Shown piece by piece: positions 46,090 through 54,819 of a stretch of DNA of 64,000 bases. A program made the translations under genes and the position numbers. Within the stretch, counting starts at the first letter, position 1, and each line of letters begins with the position of its first letter. Below the pieces are notes generated by a model that worked only from the letters and a program-made list of their open reading frames with translations, searched no databases and was not told the origin of the DNA. The DNA comes from Pseudomonas bohemica (GTDB taxonomy: Bacteria > Pseudomonadota > Gammaproteobacteria > Pseudomonadales > Pseudomonadaceae), in NCBI RefSeq assembly GCF_002934685.1, contig NZ_NKHL01000121.1, positions 1 through 64,000 on the forward strand, written 5' to 3'.

Positions 46090-46947
46090 ATGAGCCGCGC
46101 CCCCGATACCTGGATTCTGACCGCCGACTGCCCCAGCGTACTGGGTACGGTGGACGCGGTGACGCGCTATCTGTTCGAGCAGGGTTGCTATGTCACCGAG
46201 CACCATTCGTTCGATGACCGGCTGTCCAGCCGCTTTTTCATTCGCGTCGAATTTCGCCAGCCCGATGGTTTCGACGAAGCGTCGTTCCGCGCAGGTCTCG
46301 CCGAGCGCGGCCAAGCCTTTGGCATGGTCTTCGAGCTGACAGCGCCAAACTACAGACCAAAAGTCGTGATCATGGTCTCCAAGGCCGATCATTGCCTGAA
46401 CGATCTGCTCTACCGTCAGCGCATCAACCAACTGTCGATGGACGTGGTCGCCGTGGTCTCCAACCACCCCGATCTCGAACCCTTGGCGCGCTGGCACGAC
46501 ATTCCCTACTACCATTTCCCTCTCGACCCCAACGACAAGCCTTCCCAGGAAGCCAAGGTCTGGCAGGTGATCGAAGAGTCCGGCGCCGAGCTGGTGGTAC
46601 TTGCCCGTTACATGCAGGTGCTGTCACCAGAGCTGTGCCGCAAGCTCGATGGCAAGGCGATCAACATTCACCACTCGCTGCTGCCGGGCTTCAAGGGTGC
46701 CAAGCCGTATCACCAGGCCTACAACAAGGGCGTCAAGCTGGTCGGCGCTACGGCGCATTACATCAACAACGATCTGGACGAAGGTCCGATCATCGCTCAG
46801 GGCGTCGAGGCGGTGGATCATAGCCACTACCCCGAGGACCTGATCGCCAAGGGTCGCGACATCGAAGGGCTGACCCTGGCCCGCGCGGTGGGTTATCACA
46901 TTGAACGGCGCGTGTTTCTCAACGCCAATCGCACGGTGGTGCTGTGA
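46090..46947 (+). CDS. purU: Formyltetrahydrofolate deformylase
   Basis: PurU hydrolyses 10-formyl-THF to formate and THF, draining C1 units made by sarcosine oxidation. The 285-residue protein has an N-terminal ACT domain (ILTADCPSVLGTVDAVTRYL) and a C-terminal formyl-transferase fold with LARYMQVLSPELCRKL, INIHHSLLPGFKGAKPYHQAY near residue 205 (catalytic Asn/His) and DEGPIIAQGVEAVDH. AGGAG precedes ATG 46090. This sox-linked copy is called purU2 in some pseudomonads. Confidence 0.93.
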   Translation: MSRAPDTWILTADCPSVLGTVDAVTRYLFEQGCYVTEHHSFDDRLSSRFFIRVEFRQPDGFDEASFRAGLAERGQAFGMVFELTAPNYRPKVVIMVSKADHCLNDLLYRQRINQLSMDVVAVVSNHPDLEPLARWHDIPYYHFPLDPNDKPSQEAKVWQVIEESGAELVVLARYMQVLSPELCRKLDGKAINIHHSLLPGFKGAKPYHQAYNKGVKLVGATAHYINNDLDEGPIIAQGVEAVDHSHYPEDLIAKGRDIEGLTLARAVGYHIERRVFLNANRTVVL

Positions 46948-46949
46948 TC

Positions 46950-47052
46950 TGTAGGCGCGTGGGGGAACGCCCAGTCCTCGCCCGCGATGAGCGATGACGC
47001 CATCTGCCTGAACGCCGCGGCATCTGTATCGCGGGCCAGCGCGCTCCTACAG
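46950..47052. repeat. Degenerate inverted REP pair
   Basis: A damaged left copy (CTGTAGGCGCGTGGGGGAACG) faces CGCGGGCCAGCGCGCTCCTACAG between purU and fdhA. Confidence 0.6.
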
Positions 47053-47149
47053 CGGAACGCGCTGAATTTTTAACCGAAACAACCAGGGCAATCAGAGCGT
47101 TGCCGCAACACCCAAGCAACGCATAACTCCGCTACACGGCTGTATCCAT

Positions 47150-47160
47150 AACAACAAACA
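47150..47160 (+). promoter_or_regulatory. Candidate Crc/Hfq A-rich motif at the fdhA ribosome site
   Basis: AACAACAAACA lies just before the GAGGTGAA ribosome site of fdhA. AANAANAA motifs placed there are the known targets of Hfq/Crc translational repression in pseudomonads. Confidence 0.45.
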
Positions 47161-47173
47161 GCGAGGTGAAAGC

Positions 47174-48373
47174 ATGTCTGGTAATCGTGGTGTGGTGTAT
47201 CTCGGCGCAGGTAAGGTCGAAGTACAGAAGATCGACTATCCCAAAATGCAGGACCCGCGCGGGAAGAAGATCGAGCACGGTGTCATCCTGCGCGTGGTAT
47301 CCACCAACATATGTGGCTCCGACCAACACATGGTGCGTGGTCGCACCACTGCGCAGGTTGGCCTGGTGCTTGGTCACGAGATCACCGGTGAAGTGATCGA
47401 GAAGGGCAGCGACGTCGAAAACCTGCAAATCGGCGATCTGGTGTCGGTGCCTTTTAACGTTGCGTGCGGCCGCTGCCGGTCCTGCAAGGAACAACACACC
47501 GGCGTCTGCCTGACCGTCAACCCGGCCCGCGCCGGTGGTGCTTACGGCTACGTCGACATGGGCGACTGGACCGGTGGCCAGGCCGAATACGTGCTGGTGC
47601 CGTATGCCGATTTCAACCTGCTCAAGCTGTCTGGTCGCGACAAGGCGATGGAGAAGATTCGCGACCTGACCTGCCTCTCCGACATTCTGCCGACCGGCTA
47701 CCACGGCGCGGTGACTGCCGGTGTCGGTCCGGGCAGCTCGGTGTACATCGCCGGTGCCGGTCCGGTCGGTCTGGCGGCGGCCGCTTCGGCGCGTCTGCTG
47801 GGCGCTGCCGTGGTCATCGTCGGGGACGTCAACCCGGTGCGTCTGGCCCACGCCAAGGCTCAGGGTTTCGAAATCGCCGACCTGTCCAAAGACACCCCGC
47901 TACACGAACAGATCGCCGCATTGCTGGGCGAACCTGAAGTGGACTGCGCCGTTGACGCCGTAGGCTTCGAAGCTCGTGGCCATGGTCACGCGGGCGCCAA
48001 GGCCGAAGCCCCGGCCACCGTGCTCAACTCCTTGATGGGCGTGGTACGCGTCGCGGGCAAGATCGGTATCCCCGGCCTGTACGTCACCGAAGACCCGGGC
48101 GCTGTGGATGCTGCCGCAAAAATCGGTAGCTTAAGCATTCGCTTTGGCCTGGGCTGGGCGAAATCCCACAGCTTCCATACCGGCCAGACCCCGGTCATGA
48201 AGTACAACCGCCAACTGATGCAGGCCATCATGTGGGACCGCATCAACATCGCCGAAGTGGTCGGCGTGCAAGTCATCAGCCTCGACGACGCGCCGCGCGG
48301 TTACGGTGAATTCGACGCAGGCGTTCCGAAGAAATTCGTGATCGACCCGCACAAGCTGTTCAGCGCGGCCTAG
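47174..48373 (+). CDS. fdhA: Glutathione-independent formaldehyde dehydrogenase
   Basis: A zinc alcohol-dehydrogenase family enzyme that oxidises formaldehyde to formate with NAD+. The 399-residue product has the catalytic zinc motif STNICGSDQHMVRGR, with LVLGHEITGEVIEKG, the structural zinc cluster CGRCRSCKEQHTGVC near residue 97, and Rossmann loop IAGAGPVGLAAAASARLLG near residue 195. It removes the formaldehyde released by GbcA, DgcA and Sox. GAGGTGAA precedes the ATG, with an A-rich motif just upstream. Confidence 0.95.
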   Translation: MSGNRGVVYLGAGKVEVQKIDYPKMQDPRGKKIEHGVILRVVSTNICGSDQHMVRGRTTAQVGLVLGHEITGEVIEKGSDVENLQIGDLVSVPFNVACGRCRSCKEQHTGVCLTVNPARAGGAYGYVDMGDWTGGQAEYVLVPYADFNLLKLSGRDKAMEKIRDLTCLSDILPTGYHGAVTAGVGPGSSVYIAGAGPVGLAAAASARLLGAAVVIVGDVNPVRLAHAKAQGFEIADLSKDTPLHEQIAALLGEPEVDCAVDAVGFEARGHGHAGAKAEAPATVLNSLMGVVRVAGKIGIPGLYVTEDPGAVDAAAKIGSLSIRFGLGWAKSHSFHTGQTPVMKYNRQLMQAIMWDRINIAEVVGVQVISLDDAPRGYGEFDAGVPKKFVIDPHKLFSAA

Positions 48374-48386
48374 GCTGACGGGCGCC

Positions 48387-48414
48387 AAAAAAGGGTGACC
48401 TCGGTCGCCCTTTT
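48387..48414. terminator. Bidirectional terminator between fdhA and a convergent gene
   Basis: AAAAAGGGTGACC and GGTCGCCCTTTTT arms with A and T runs on either side, right after the fdhA stop and at the stop of the minus-strand gene. Confidence 0.85.
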
Positions 48415-48785
48415 TATTTCTCCTGAATCAGCTTCAGATAAGTTTGCGAGAGGGGATCGCCTGTGCCGCTGATCGCCTTGCCGACGTAGGTGCAAACGAT
48501 TTTCTCACGCTCATTTTCTATTGTTTCAGGCCTGAGTTCGTATCTGGCCTCCAGATAGCTGTCGTTACTGCCCAACGTCTCGCCGTGCCAATCCTTGCCG
48601 GATTCCCCTGGGGCTTTGTACTCATAGCCCCTGTTGTAGGGCGCGGCCAGAAGTGGGTTGGCGGGGTTCAGCTTTAGCGCCTTGATATCGGTCACCTTCG
48701 GACAAGCGCAAAGATCTGCAGCCGTACAGGCCTGACTGGCCAGCGAAAGGGCGAGTAGTGCGGCGCAAGCGTGTCCGTTTCGCAT
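48414..48785 (-). CDS. Hypothetical secreted protein
   Basis: A 123-residue protein with a signal peptide (MRNGHACAALLALSLASQACTA). A Cys just before the cut (QACTAADLCACP) could also make it a lipoprotein. The mature part has CACPKV and a late Cys (KIVCTY) and no domain I know. The start at 48785 is fixed by AAGGAG six bases upstream. It shares a terminator with fdhA. Confidence 0.6.
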   Translation of the reverse strand: MRNGHACAALLALSLASQACTAADLCACPKVTDIKALKLNPANPLLAAPYNRGYEYKAPGESGKDWHGETLGSNDSYLEARYELRPETIENEREKIVCTYVGKAISGTGDPLSQTYLKLIQEK

Positions 48786-49107
48786 GGGTACTCCTTTACC
48801 TTGGCCTGCGTAACGAGGCCCCATATTGCACGTGCGCCATACGCCTGCCTACTGTCACAAATGACAGTTTTAGAGCCGATTCGTAATGGCAACAATCGCG
48901 ATTGGTTATGTCGAGGTTTGAATACGCTGAAAGCGGTGATCCGTTTCGAGACCGCCTTTTTTCGGGGGCCGCGTAGGTGCTTACGCTGGCCGGTGTCAGG
49001 GATTTCCGAGAATGGTTATGGAATATTTGATTTCCGTTCCAGCTTGTTTCTAGAGGCGTTTCCACGTGCTATTTGTCCGCCCGGTTTTTTCAGGGCGCGG
49101 GTGGTAC
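48786..49107. other. Intergenic region with a short inverted repeat
   Basis: No gene seen. It contains ACTGTCA, four bases, TGACAGT at 48851-48868, a small perfect palindrome that may be an operator. It should hold the promoters of the two divergent genes. Confidence 0.45.
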
Positions 49108-49782
49108 ATGTTTATTGGAGCGATTAAAGCTGGCTTGCTGGCGGGTGTCGGGATCGGTTTGACCGCTATGCCCACGGTATTGGCGCATGGGCAGGCGCAG
49201 CCGCAGACGCCACGCTGGATCAGCTCCACGGTTTTCTTCGAAAACGCCAATGCGTGTAAATGGGCTGGCATCCGCGCGCGTGTTTGTGAGTCGGGCTACC
49301 GTTCGGCGTATCGACAGCATGTTCGAATCGCGCCGGCCTATCGCGAGCAGGCCGACTGTGAAGCCGATTTCATTCCGGGCGAGTGCTTCGTCAGCGGTGC
49401 CTCTCAGTTGTGGACGCCGTGGCTTTCGGGCTTTTCCTTGATCACCCATGCGCGGCTGCCGCCCTGCGCGTTGCACGCTCAACGCGAGCCTCGCACGCCG
49501 ATGGCAAGTCTGAACAAATCATGGGCGCAGCAACTCCAGGAAGTACGCCATTCACCTGACGCTGCGGCTCAAGTGCGCTTTTTCAGCGAGCCGCTGTATT
49601 GGGAGCGTGATCATCAGGGTGGCTTTCACCTGACCACGCTGCGGGAAAAGCTGCGTAATGGTGAACGGTTTGCCAACGCGTTCAGCAAACGGCCGCCGGT
49701 CACGCCAGGGTCTCCGCTGTGGACCCGGCAACTGGCAAGAATCTTCGAGCCGCAACGCCTGGTTGACGTCGCCATTCCCTGA
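49108..49782 (+). CDS. DUF1190-like exported protein
   Basis: A 224-residue protein resembling the DUF1190 (YgiB) group: after a hydrophobic N terminus (FIGAIKAGLLAGVGIGLTAM) comes VFFENANACKWAGIRARVCES, a spaced YRSAYRQHVRIAPAYREQADC stretch, and ADFIPGECFV. Four or more Cys residues suggest disulfides. The start at 49108 is uncertain; a GTG at 49066 is possible and would make a longer N terminus. Function unknown. Confidence 0.55.
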   Translation: MFIGAIKAGLLAGVGIGLTAMPTVLAHGQAQPQTPRWISSTVFFENANACKWAGIRARVCESGYRSAYRQHVRIAPAYREQADCEADFIPGECFVSGASQLWTPWLSGFSLITHARLPPCALHAQREPRTPMASLNKSWAQQLQEVRHSPDAAAQVRFFSEPLYWERDHQGGFHLTTLREKLRNGERFANAFSKRPPVTPGSPLWTRQLARIFEPQRLVDVAIP

Positions 49783-50087
49783 TCTGGCCTATGGCGACGC
49801 TAATTGCCCTTTATAAGATTGGGCGGGCCGGTTTGCCTGATGGCGAGCCACTTTTCGGTTCCAGGTTGATGGCGTAATCGGCGGCGAGCTCACTGTGTGA
49901 CTCATGGTGCGTGCAGGGGCTACGTCGTGGCGGATCGAGTGGATGCAACGACCCTGCAGATATTTCGCAGCCCTGGCAGGAGCAGCGCGTTTGAACTTCC
50001 AATCGGGCAGTGGTCCAACGCGCAGTTTAAAGTTTTACAAGTTCTGCCCCGGCCGAGGCCGGTTCTCTTGCAAGTGAGGTGGGTTCA
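49783..50087. other. Intergenic region
   Basis: No gene or repeat supportable. A small GGCCGAGGCC hairpin lies near 50050. The promoter of the DUF2780 gene must be here. Confidence 0.4.
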
Positions 50088-50642
50088 ATGAAGGTTTCAA
50101 TGAAAAACGCACGCGGTGCTGCATTGGCCGCGCTGATGGCGCTGGCGGCAACCCCGGTCTTCGCTTTCAATCTGAACGATGCGGCGAACGCCGTTTCCAA
50201 CGCCACCGGTGGCCAGCAGAAAGCCACTGCAGCGCCTGAAGCCGCCGGCCTGCTCAACACACTCGGCACCCAGTTGAACGTCACCCCGCAACAAGCCGTC
50301 GGCGGTACCGGCGCGCTGTTGGGCCTGGCGAAGAACAAAATCTCCGGCAACGACTACTCACAATTGAGCAAATCCGTGCCAGGTCTGGATCAGCTGTCCG
50401 GCACCTCCGCGCTCGGCAGCCTGGGCGGCGTGCTTGGCAACTCTGGTAGCAACAACTCGGCGGTCAACAACGCCCTGGGCAACGTGCAGAGCATGGGCGA
50501 CGTGAACAAAGCCTTCAGCGCGCTGGGCATGGACAGCGGCATGGTGGATCAGTTTGTTCCGGTGATCCTGCAATACCTCGGGCAGCAAGGCGCGAGCGGT
50601 TCGGCATTGTCGGCGCTGAGTGGGGTTTGGGGAGCGAAGTGA
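50088..50642 (+). CDS. DUF2780 exported protein
   Basis: A 184-residue exported protein: signal peptide MKVSMKNARGAALAALMALAAT-like, cleaved around VFAF, then an Ala/Gly-rich, repeat-like sequence with LLNTLGTQLNVTPQQAVGGTGALLG and a C-terminal MVDQFVPVILQYLGQQGASGSAL. This matches DUF2780, a VcgC/VcgE-related family of unknown role. GAGGTG lies six bases before ATG 50088. Confidence 0.7.
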   Translation: MKVSMKNARGAALAALMALAATPVFAFNLNDAANAVSNATGGQQKATAAPEAAGLLNTLGTQLNVTPQQAVGGTGALLGLAKNKISGNDYSQLSKSVPGLDQLSGTSALGSLGGVLGNSGSNNSAVNNALGNVQSMGDVNKAFSALGMDSGMVDQFVPVILQYLGQQGASGSALSALSGVWGAK

Positions 50643-50706
50643 TTTCAACCTCACCGCACTCTCTGTAAGAACCGTCGCAGGTTACGACGGCCCCGAAGCC
50701 ACGGAT

Positions 50707-50799
50707 CTGTGGGAGTGAACTTGCTCGCGAAGACTGACGCTCAGGCGCTTGAGTTGCAGTGGCTATCCTGGCCCTTCGTGAGCAAGCTCCACTTCCACG
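50707..50799. repeat. Inverted REP pair
   Basis: CTGTGGGAGTGAACTTGCTC faces GTGAGCAAGCTCCACTTCCACG; the right copy has an insertion. Confidence 0.7.
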
Positions 50800-50814
50800 G
50801 CCGCTCCGCCGTCT

Positions 50815-51708
50815 TCAACTCTTCGGCTCATCCGCCCGCAACACCTCAATGCGCGCATTCTTCTCGACCCACAGCCGATTCACCCAGTCCTGCACATACA
50901 CCCGAAACACAGGGTCGTTTTCGTAGTCGCCTTGCCACAGTGCGGGATCGAGGTCGCGGGTCTGGATGTCGATGATCACCTTGGGTACCTGGCCTGAAAT
51001 CAGGTCCCAGAAGCCGGGAATCCGTTCGCTCGGGTAGACCACGGTCACGTCCAGCACAGCGTCCAGTTGCTCGCCCATCGCCGCCAGCACGAATGCGACG
51101 CCGCCGGCCTTGGGTTTGAGCAGGTAACGGTAAGGTGATGTTTGCTCGGCGTGTTTGGCAGCGGTGAAACGGGTTCCTTCGAGGTAATTCACCACGGTCA
51201 CTGGCTGGCGCTTGAACAGTTCGCACGCCTCTTTGGTGATCTCCAGGTCCTTGCCCTTGAGTTCCGGGTTCTTCGCCAGAAACGCCTTGGTGTAGCGCTT
51301 CATGAATGGGTAGTCGAGCGCCCACCACGCCAGGCCCAGAAACGGCACCCAGATCAGTTCTTTTTTAAGGAAGAATTTGAAGAACGGCGTGCGGCGATTC
51401 AGCGCCTGCACCAGTGCCGGGATATCGACCCAGGATTGATGGTTGCTGATCACCAGATAAGACGTATCGCCACGCAGGCCTTCATGGCCGCTGATTTCCC
51501 AGCGTGTCGGGATACACAGCCTGAAGATCAACTTGTTGATCTCGATCCAGGTTTCGGCGATCCACATCACGGCCCACGAGCAGCGATCGCGCATCTCGCT
51601 CTGGAACACCAGCTTGAGTAGCGCGAAGACCATCAGCGGCCCGAACAGCACCAGTGTATTGAGCAGAAGCAGCAGCGTGACGGCGATTCCGGTGAACAGG
51701 TGACGCAT
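50815..51708 (-). CDS. PlsC-type lysophospholipid acyltransferase
   Basis: A 297-residue acyltransferase of the YihG/PlsC group, with an N-terminal membrane helix (LFTGIAVTLLLLLNTLVLF), the catalytic HX4D motif ISNHQSWVDIPALV near residue 90, FLKKELIWVPFLGL near residue 115, and the second-substrate motif VNYLEGTRFT near residue 175. Such enzymes load acyl chains on lysophosphatidic acid or related lipids at the inner membrane. The exact acyl acceptor is unknown. Confidence 0.85.
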   Translation of the reverse strand: MRHLFTGIAVTLLLLLNTLVLFGPLMVFALLKLVFQSEMRDRCSWAVMWIAETWIEINKLIFRLCIPTRWEISGHEGLRGDTSYLVISNHQSWVDIPALVQALNRRTPFFKFFLKKELIWVPFLGLAWWALDYPFMKRYTKAFLAKNPELKGKDLEITKEACELFKRQPVTVVNYLEGTRFTAAKHAEQTSPYRYLLKPKAGGVAFVLAAMGEQLDAVLDVTVVYPSERIPGFWDLISGQVPKVIIDIQTRDLDPALWQGDYENDPVFRVYVQDWVNRLWVEKNARIEVLRADEPKS

Positions 51709-51903
51709 AAATCACTCATGTCGAGGGCCGGGCGGGCAATGATAAGCAGCTCGGTCGAAGTAGCCAAATCCGGCGGTCGCCGACAAATGTTTCACTCGGC
51801 GACCTGTAGCGTGACGTTCTTCTTTGGTAAGCGAACGATGCGCAAAGTTGCGGTCTAAAATCGGGCCCATGCGACGCCCCATTCATTGCGAGGAACCTGT
51901 TAC

Positions 51904-52404
51904 GTGAAATCCCTTATGGCGCTTCTGTCTTTGCTGGCGTTGCCTGTCATGGCCGCCGAACCGACGTTGTATGGTCGCTACGAGTACATTCAGGTCTCCG
52001 AGTTCGGCGAGACCTTCAAGGCCAAAATGGACACCGGCGCGCTCACTGCTTCGCTTTCGGCCAAGGATGTCGAGCTGTTCAAGCGTGATGGCGATGACTG
52101 GGTACGCTTCCGTCTGGCGACCAAAGACGCTGATAACAAGGTCTATGAACACAAGGTTTCGCGTATCAGCCGCATCAAGGGCCGCTCCGACGGCGAGGAT
52201 GAAGACGAGCCAGTAGACCCGACCAAACGGCCGGTCGTGGACCTGGAGCTGTGCCTGGGTGACGTCAAGCGCACTGTCGAGGTCAACCTGGTCGACCGCA
52301 GCCACTTCAACTATCCGCTGCTGATAGGCGCCAAAGCCTTGCGCGAATTCGGTGCTGCGGTGAACCCGGCACGTCGTTACACCGCCGACAAACCCGAGTG
52401 CTGA
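51904..52404 (+). CDS. Retropepsin-like ATP-dependent zinc protease family protein, exported
   Basis: A 166-residue product with an N-terminal signal (VKSLMALLSLLALPVMA, GTG start with AGGAAC upstream) and an aspartyl-protease-like fold: KAKMDTGALTASLSAKDVEL near residue 35 with the D-T-G catalytic triad, and VNLVDRSHFNYPLLIGAKALREF near residue 130. The family (PF05618) is named for a putative zinc protease near rimK. The periplasmic form here is common in Pseudomonas; activity unknown. Confidence 0.75.
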   Translation: MKSLMALLSLLALPVMAAEPTLYGRYEYIQVSEFGETFKAKMDTGALTASLSAKDVELFKRDGDDWVRFRLATKDADNKVYEHKVSRISRIKGRSDGEDEDEPVDPTKRPVVDLELCLGDVKRTVEVNLVDRSHFNYPLLIGAKALREFGAAVNPARRYTADKPEC

Positions 52405-52463
52405 TTGACGTGCCGGCCTGATATCCGGCACCGTTCCGGCTTTACGCCAAGTGCTCGGATGCC

Positions 52464-53147
52464 ATGCCCCACATTCTGATTGTCGAAGACGAAGCCGCCA
52501 TTGCCGATACCCTCGTCTATGCCCTGCAAGGCGAGGGTTTCACCACCACCTGGCTGACTCTGGGGCTGGCGGCGGTCGAGCATCAGCGCATCACGCCTGC
52601 CGATCTGATCATCCTCGACATCGGCTTGCCTGACATCAGCGGTTTCGAAACCTGCAAGCAACTGCGCCGTTTCAGCGAAGTGCCGGTGATGTTTCTCAGT
52701 GCGCGCGATGGCGAGATCGATCGCGTCGTCGGGCTTGAAATCGGGGCGGATGATTACGTGGTCAAGCCGTTCAGCCCGCGTGAAGTCACCGCGCGGGTTC
52801 GGGCGATTCTCAAGCGCATGGCGCCGCGCACTGAGTCTTCTTCTGCCGCTTCTGGTCATTTTACGATCGATGCCGAGCGCGTGCTGATCAGCTATCGCGG
52901 ACACACGTTGAGCCTGACCCGCCATGAATTTCGCCTGCTGCGATGTTTGCTCGAACAGCCGCACCGGGTGTTCAGCCGCGAACAATTACTCGCTGCCGTG
53001 GGCGTGCCCAGCGATGCTGGCTATGAGCGCAGCATCGACAGCCATATCAAGAGCGTGCGCGCCAAACTGCGCCTGATCGCCGCCCACGCCGAGCCGATCC
53101 AGACCCATCGCGGCCTGGGCTACAGCTATAGCCCGGACCGCAGCTGA
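52464..53147 (+). CDS. creB: Response regulator CreB
   Basis: An OmpR/PhoB-type response regulator of 227 residues: receiver with Asp52 (LIILDIGLPD) and a conserved Lys (VVKPFSPREV), then a winged-helix DNA-binding domain (LTRHEFRLLRCLLEQPHRVFSREQLL). CreBC answers cell-wall damage and affects beta-lactam response and biofilm in P. aeruginosa. It overlaps creC by one base (TGATG). Confidence 0.92.
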   Translation: MPHILIVEDEAAIADTLVYALQGEGFTTTWLTLGLAAVEHQRITPADLIILDIGLPDISGFETCKQLRRFSEVPVMFLSARDGEIDRVVGLEIGADDYVVKPFSPREVTARVRAILKRMAPRTESSSAASGHFTIDAERVLISYRGHTLSLTRHEFRLLRCLLEQPHRVFSREQLLAAVGVPSDAGYERSIDSHIKSVRAKLRLIAAHAEPIQTHRGLGYSYSPDRS

Positions 53148-54565
53148 TGCGCCTGGGTATCCGGATCTTTCTGGTCTACGCGCTGTTCATCGGCCTGACT
53201 GGCTATTTCGTCCTCAATACCGTGATGAAGGAGGTGCGTCCCGGCGTGCGCCAATCCACCGAAGAGACCCTGGTGGATACCGCCAATCTGCTGGCCGAAG
53301 TCCTGCGCCAGGATGTCAGAAACGGCACCTTGAGCCAGAGCCATTTCCCCGACGTGCTGAAGGCCTACGGCTTGCGGCAGCCCGGCGCGAACATTTGGGG
53401 CCTGCCGAAGAATCAGGTGAATAACCGTGTGTATGTGACCGACGCCAAGGGCATCGTGTTGCTCGACTCCAGCGGCGAGGCGGTGGGCCAGGATTACTCG
53501 CGCTGGAATGATGTCTACCTGACCCTGCGCGGCGAATATGGCGCGCGCTCGACCCGCAGCGATCCACAGGACGCCAACTCGTCAGTCATGCACGTCGGTG
53601 CGCCGATTCGAGACGACGGCCGGATCATCGGCGTAGTGACGATTGCCAAGCCCAATAGCTCGTTGCAGCCGTATGTGGACCGAACCGAGCGGCGTTTGCT
53701 CTGGTACGGCGCAGGCCTGGTCGTGCTGGGATTGCTGTTCGCCGCGCTGCTGTCGTTGTGGTTGAGCAAATCACTGCGTCGCCTGACTCACTACGCGCAG
53801 GCTGTCAGCGAAGGGCGTCGTGTCGAGCTGCCACACTATCGCGGGGGCGAGCTGGCGCAGTTGTCTGCGGCCGTCGAGCACATGCGCACTCAGCTGGAAG
53901 GCAAGGCCTACGTCGAGCGCTACGTGCACACGCTGACCCATGAATTGAAGAGCCCGCTGGCGGCCATTCGCGGTGCGGCGGAGCTGCTGCATGAGGACAT
54001 GCCGGTTGAGCAGCGGCGGCGCTTTGTCAGCAACATCGACAGCGAAAGCGCCCGGGTGCAGCAGTTGATCGAGCGACTGTTGAGTCTGGCGATGGTCGAG
54101 CAGCGTCAGGGTCTGGAAGAGTACGCGACGATTCCCTTGGCCGAACTGATCGACGAAACCCTGGTCGCGCAGCATGCCCGCATCGCTGGCAAGGGATTGC
54201 GGGTCGAGCAACGGATTGCGGCTGAGATAAACGTGACCGGCGAGCGATTCCTGCTGCGTCAGGCGTTCGCCAATCTGCTGGAGAACGCGCTGGATTTTAC
54301 ACCGGCCAACGGCACGCTGCGCTTCGATGCCGAGCAGCTTGGCAATGGTCTGAAAGTCACGGTCTTCAATAGCGCCGAGCCAATCCCCGAGTACGCGTTA
54401 CCTCGTCTGAGTGAGCGCTTTTACTCATTGCCAAGGCCCGACAGCGGACGCAAAAGCACGGGGCTTGGGCTGAATTTCGTGGAGGAAGTGGTGCAGTTGC
54501 ATGGCGGGGAATTCGGCATCGCGAACGTCGAAGGTGGGGTTCTGGTGAGCCTGCGGTTTGCGTGA
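53147..54565 (+). CDS. creC: Sensor histidine kinase CreC
   Basis: A 472-residue inner-membrane kinase: an N-terminal helix (IFLVYALFIGLTGYFVL), a periplasmic sensor domain (about 30-180), a second helix near 185-205, HAMP, then the H box HTLTHELKSPLAAIRGAAEL near residue 262, the N box ANLLENALDFTPANG and the G box STGLGLNFVEEVV. It phosphorylates CreB. The signal sensed is not known from the sequence. Confidence 0.92.
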   Translation: MRLGIRIFLVYALFIGLTGYFVLNTVMKEVRPGVRQSTEETLVDTANLLAEVLRQDVRNGTLSQSHFPDVLKAYGLRQPGANIWGLPKNQVNNRVYVTDAKGIVLLDSSGEAVGQDYSRWNDVYLTLRGEYGARSTRSDPQDANSSVMHVGAPIRDDGRIIGVVTIAKPNSSLQPYVDRTERRLLWYGAGLVVLGLLFAALLSLWLSKSLRRLTHYAQAVSEGRRVELPHYRGGELAQLSAAVEHMRTQLEGKAYVERYVHTLTHELKSPLAAIRGAAELLHEDMPVEQRRRFVSNIDSESARVQQLIERLLSLAMVEQRQGLEEYATIPLAELIDETLVAQHARIAGKGLRVEQRIAAEINVTGERFLLRQAFANLLENALDFTPANGTLRFDAEQLGNGLKVTVFNSAEPIPEYALPRLSERFYSLPRPDSGRKSTGLGLNFVEEVVQLHGGEFGIANVEGGVLVSLRFA

Positions 54566-54597
54566 CGAGCTCCACTCTGTTGTTGGCGCAGAGCCCC

Positions 54598-54690
54598 TTT
54601 AGGAGTGAGCTTGCTCACGAAGGCTGACTTGCGGAACTACATCTTCTGTAGATGTACTGTCCCTTTCGCGAGCGAGCTCACTCCCACAGT
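54598..54690. repeat. Inverted REP pair
   Basis: TTTAGGAGTGAGCTTGCTCACG faces CGCGAGCGAGCTCACTCCCACAG between creC and creD. Confidence 0.8.
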
Positions 54691-54739
54691 AGTCAAGCGT
54701 ACGACCTGCACACCGGAGGCGCTGGGCGTACAGCATGGC

Positions 54740-54777
54740 TCCACACAATCTCCACACTTCTCCCACCGTCCCTCCAC
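54740..54777 (+). promoter_or_regulatory. 11-bp periodic TCCAC array, candidate CreB tag before creD
   Basis: TCCAC at 54740, TCCAC at 54751, CCCAC at 54762 and TCCAC at 54773, each 11 bases apart. The Cre/Blr tag described in related bacteria is TTCACN6TTCAC, so each element differs by one or two bases. It ends 43 bases before the creD ATG. Confidence 0.55.
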
Positions 54778-54819
54778 ACAGCGCTTGCAGACTCTGCCCA
54801 TCAAAACGGAGAGAGCCGC

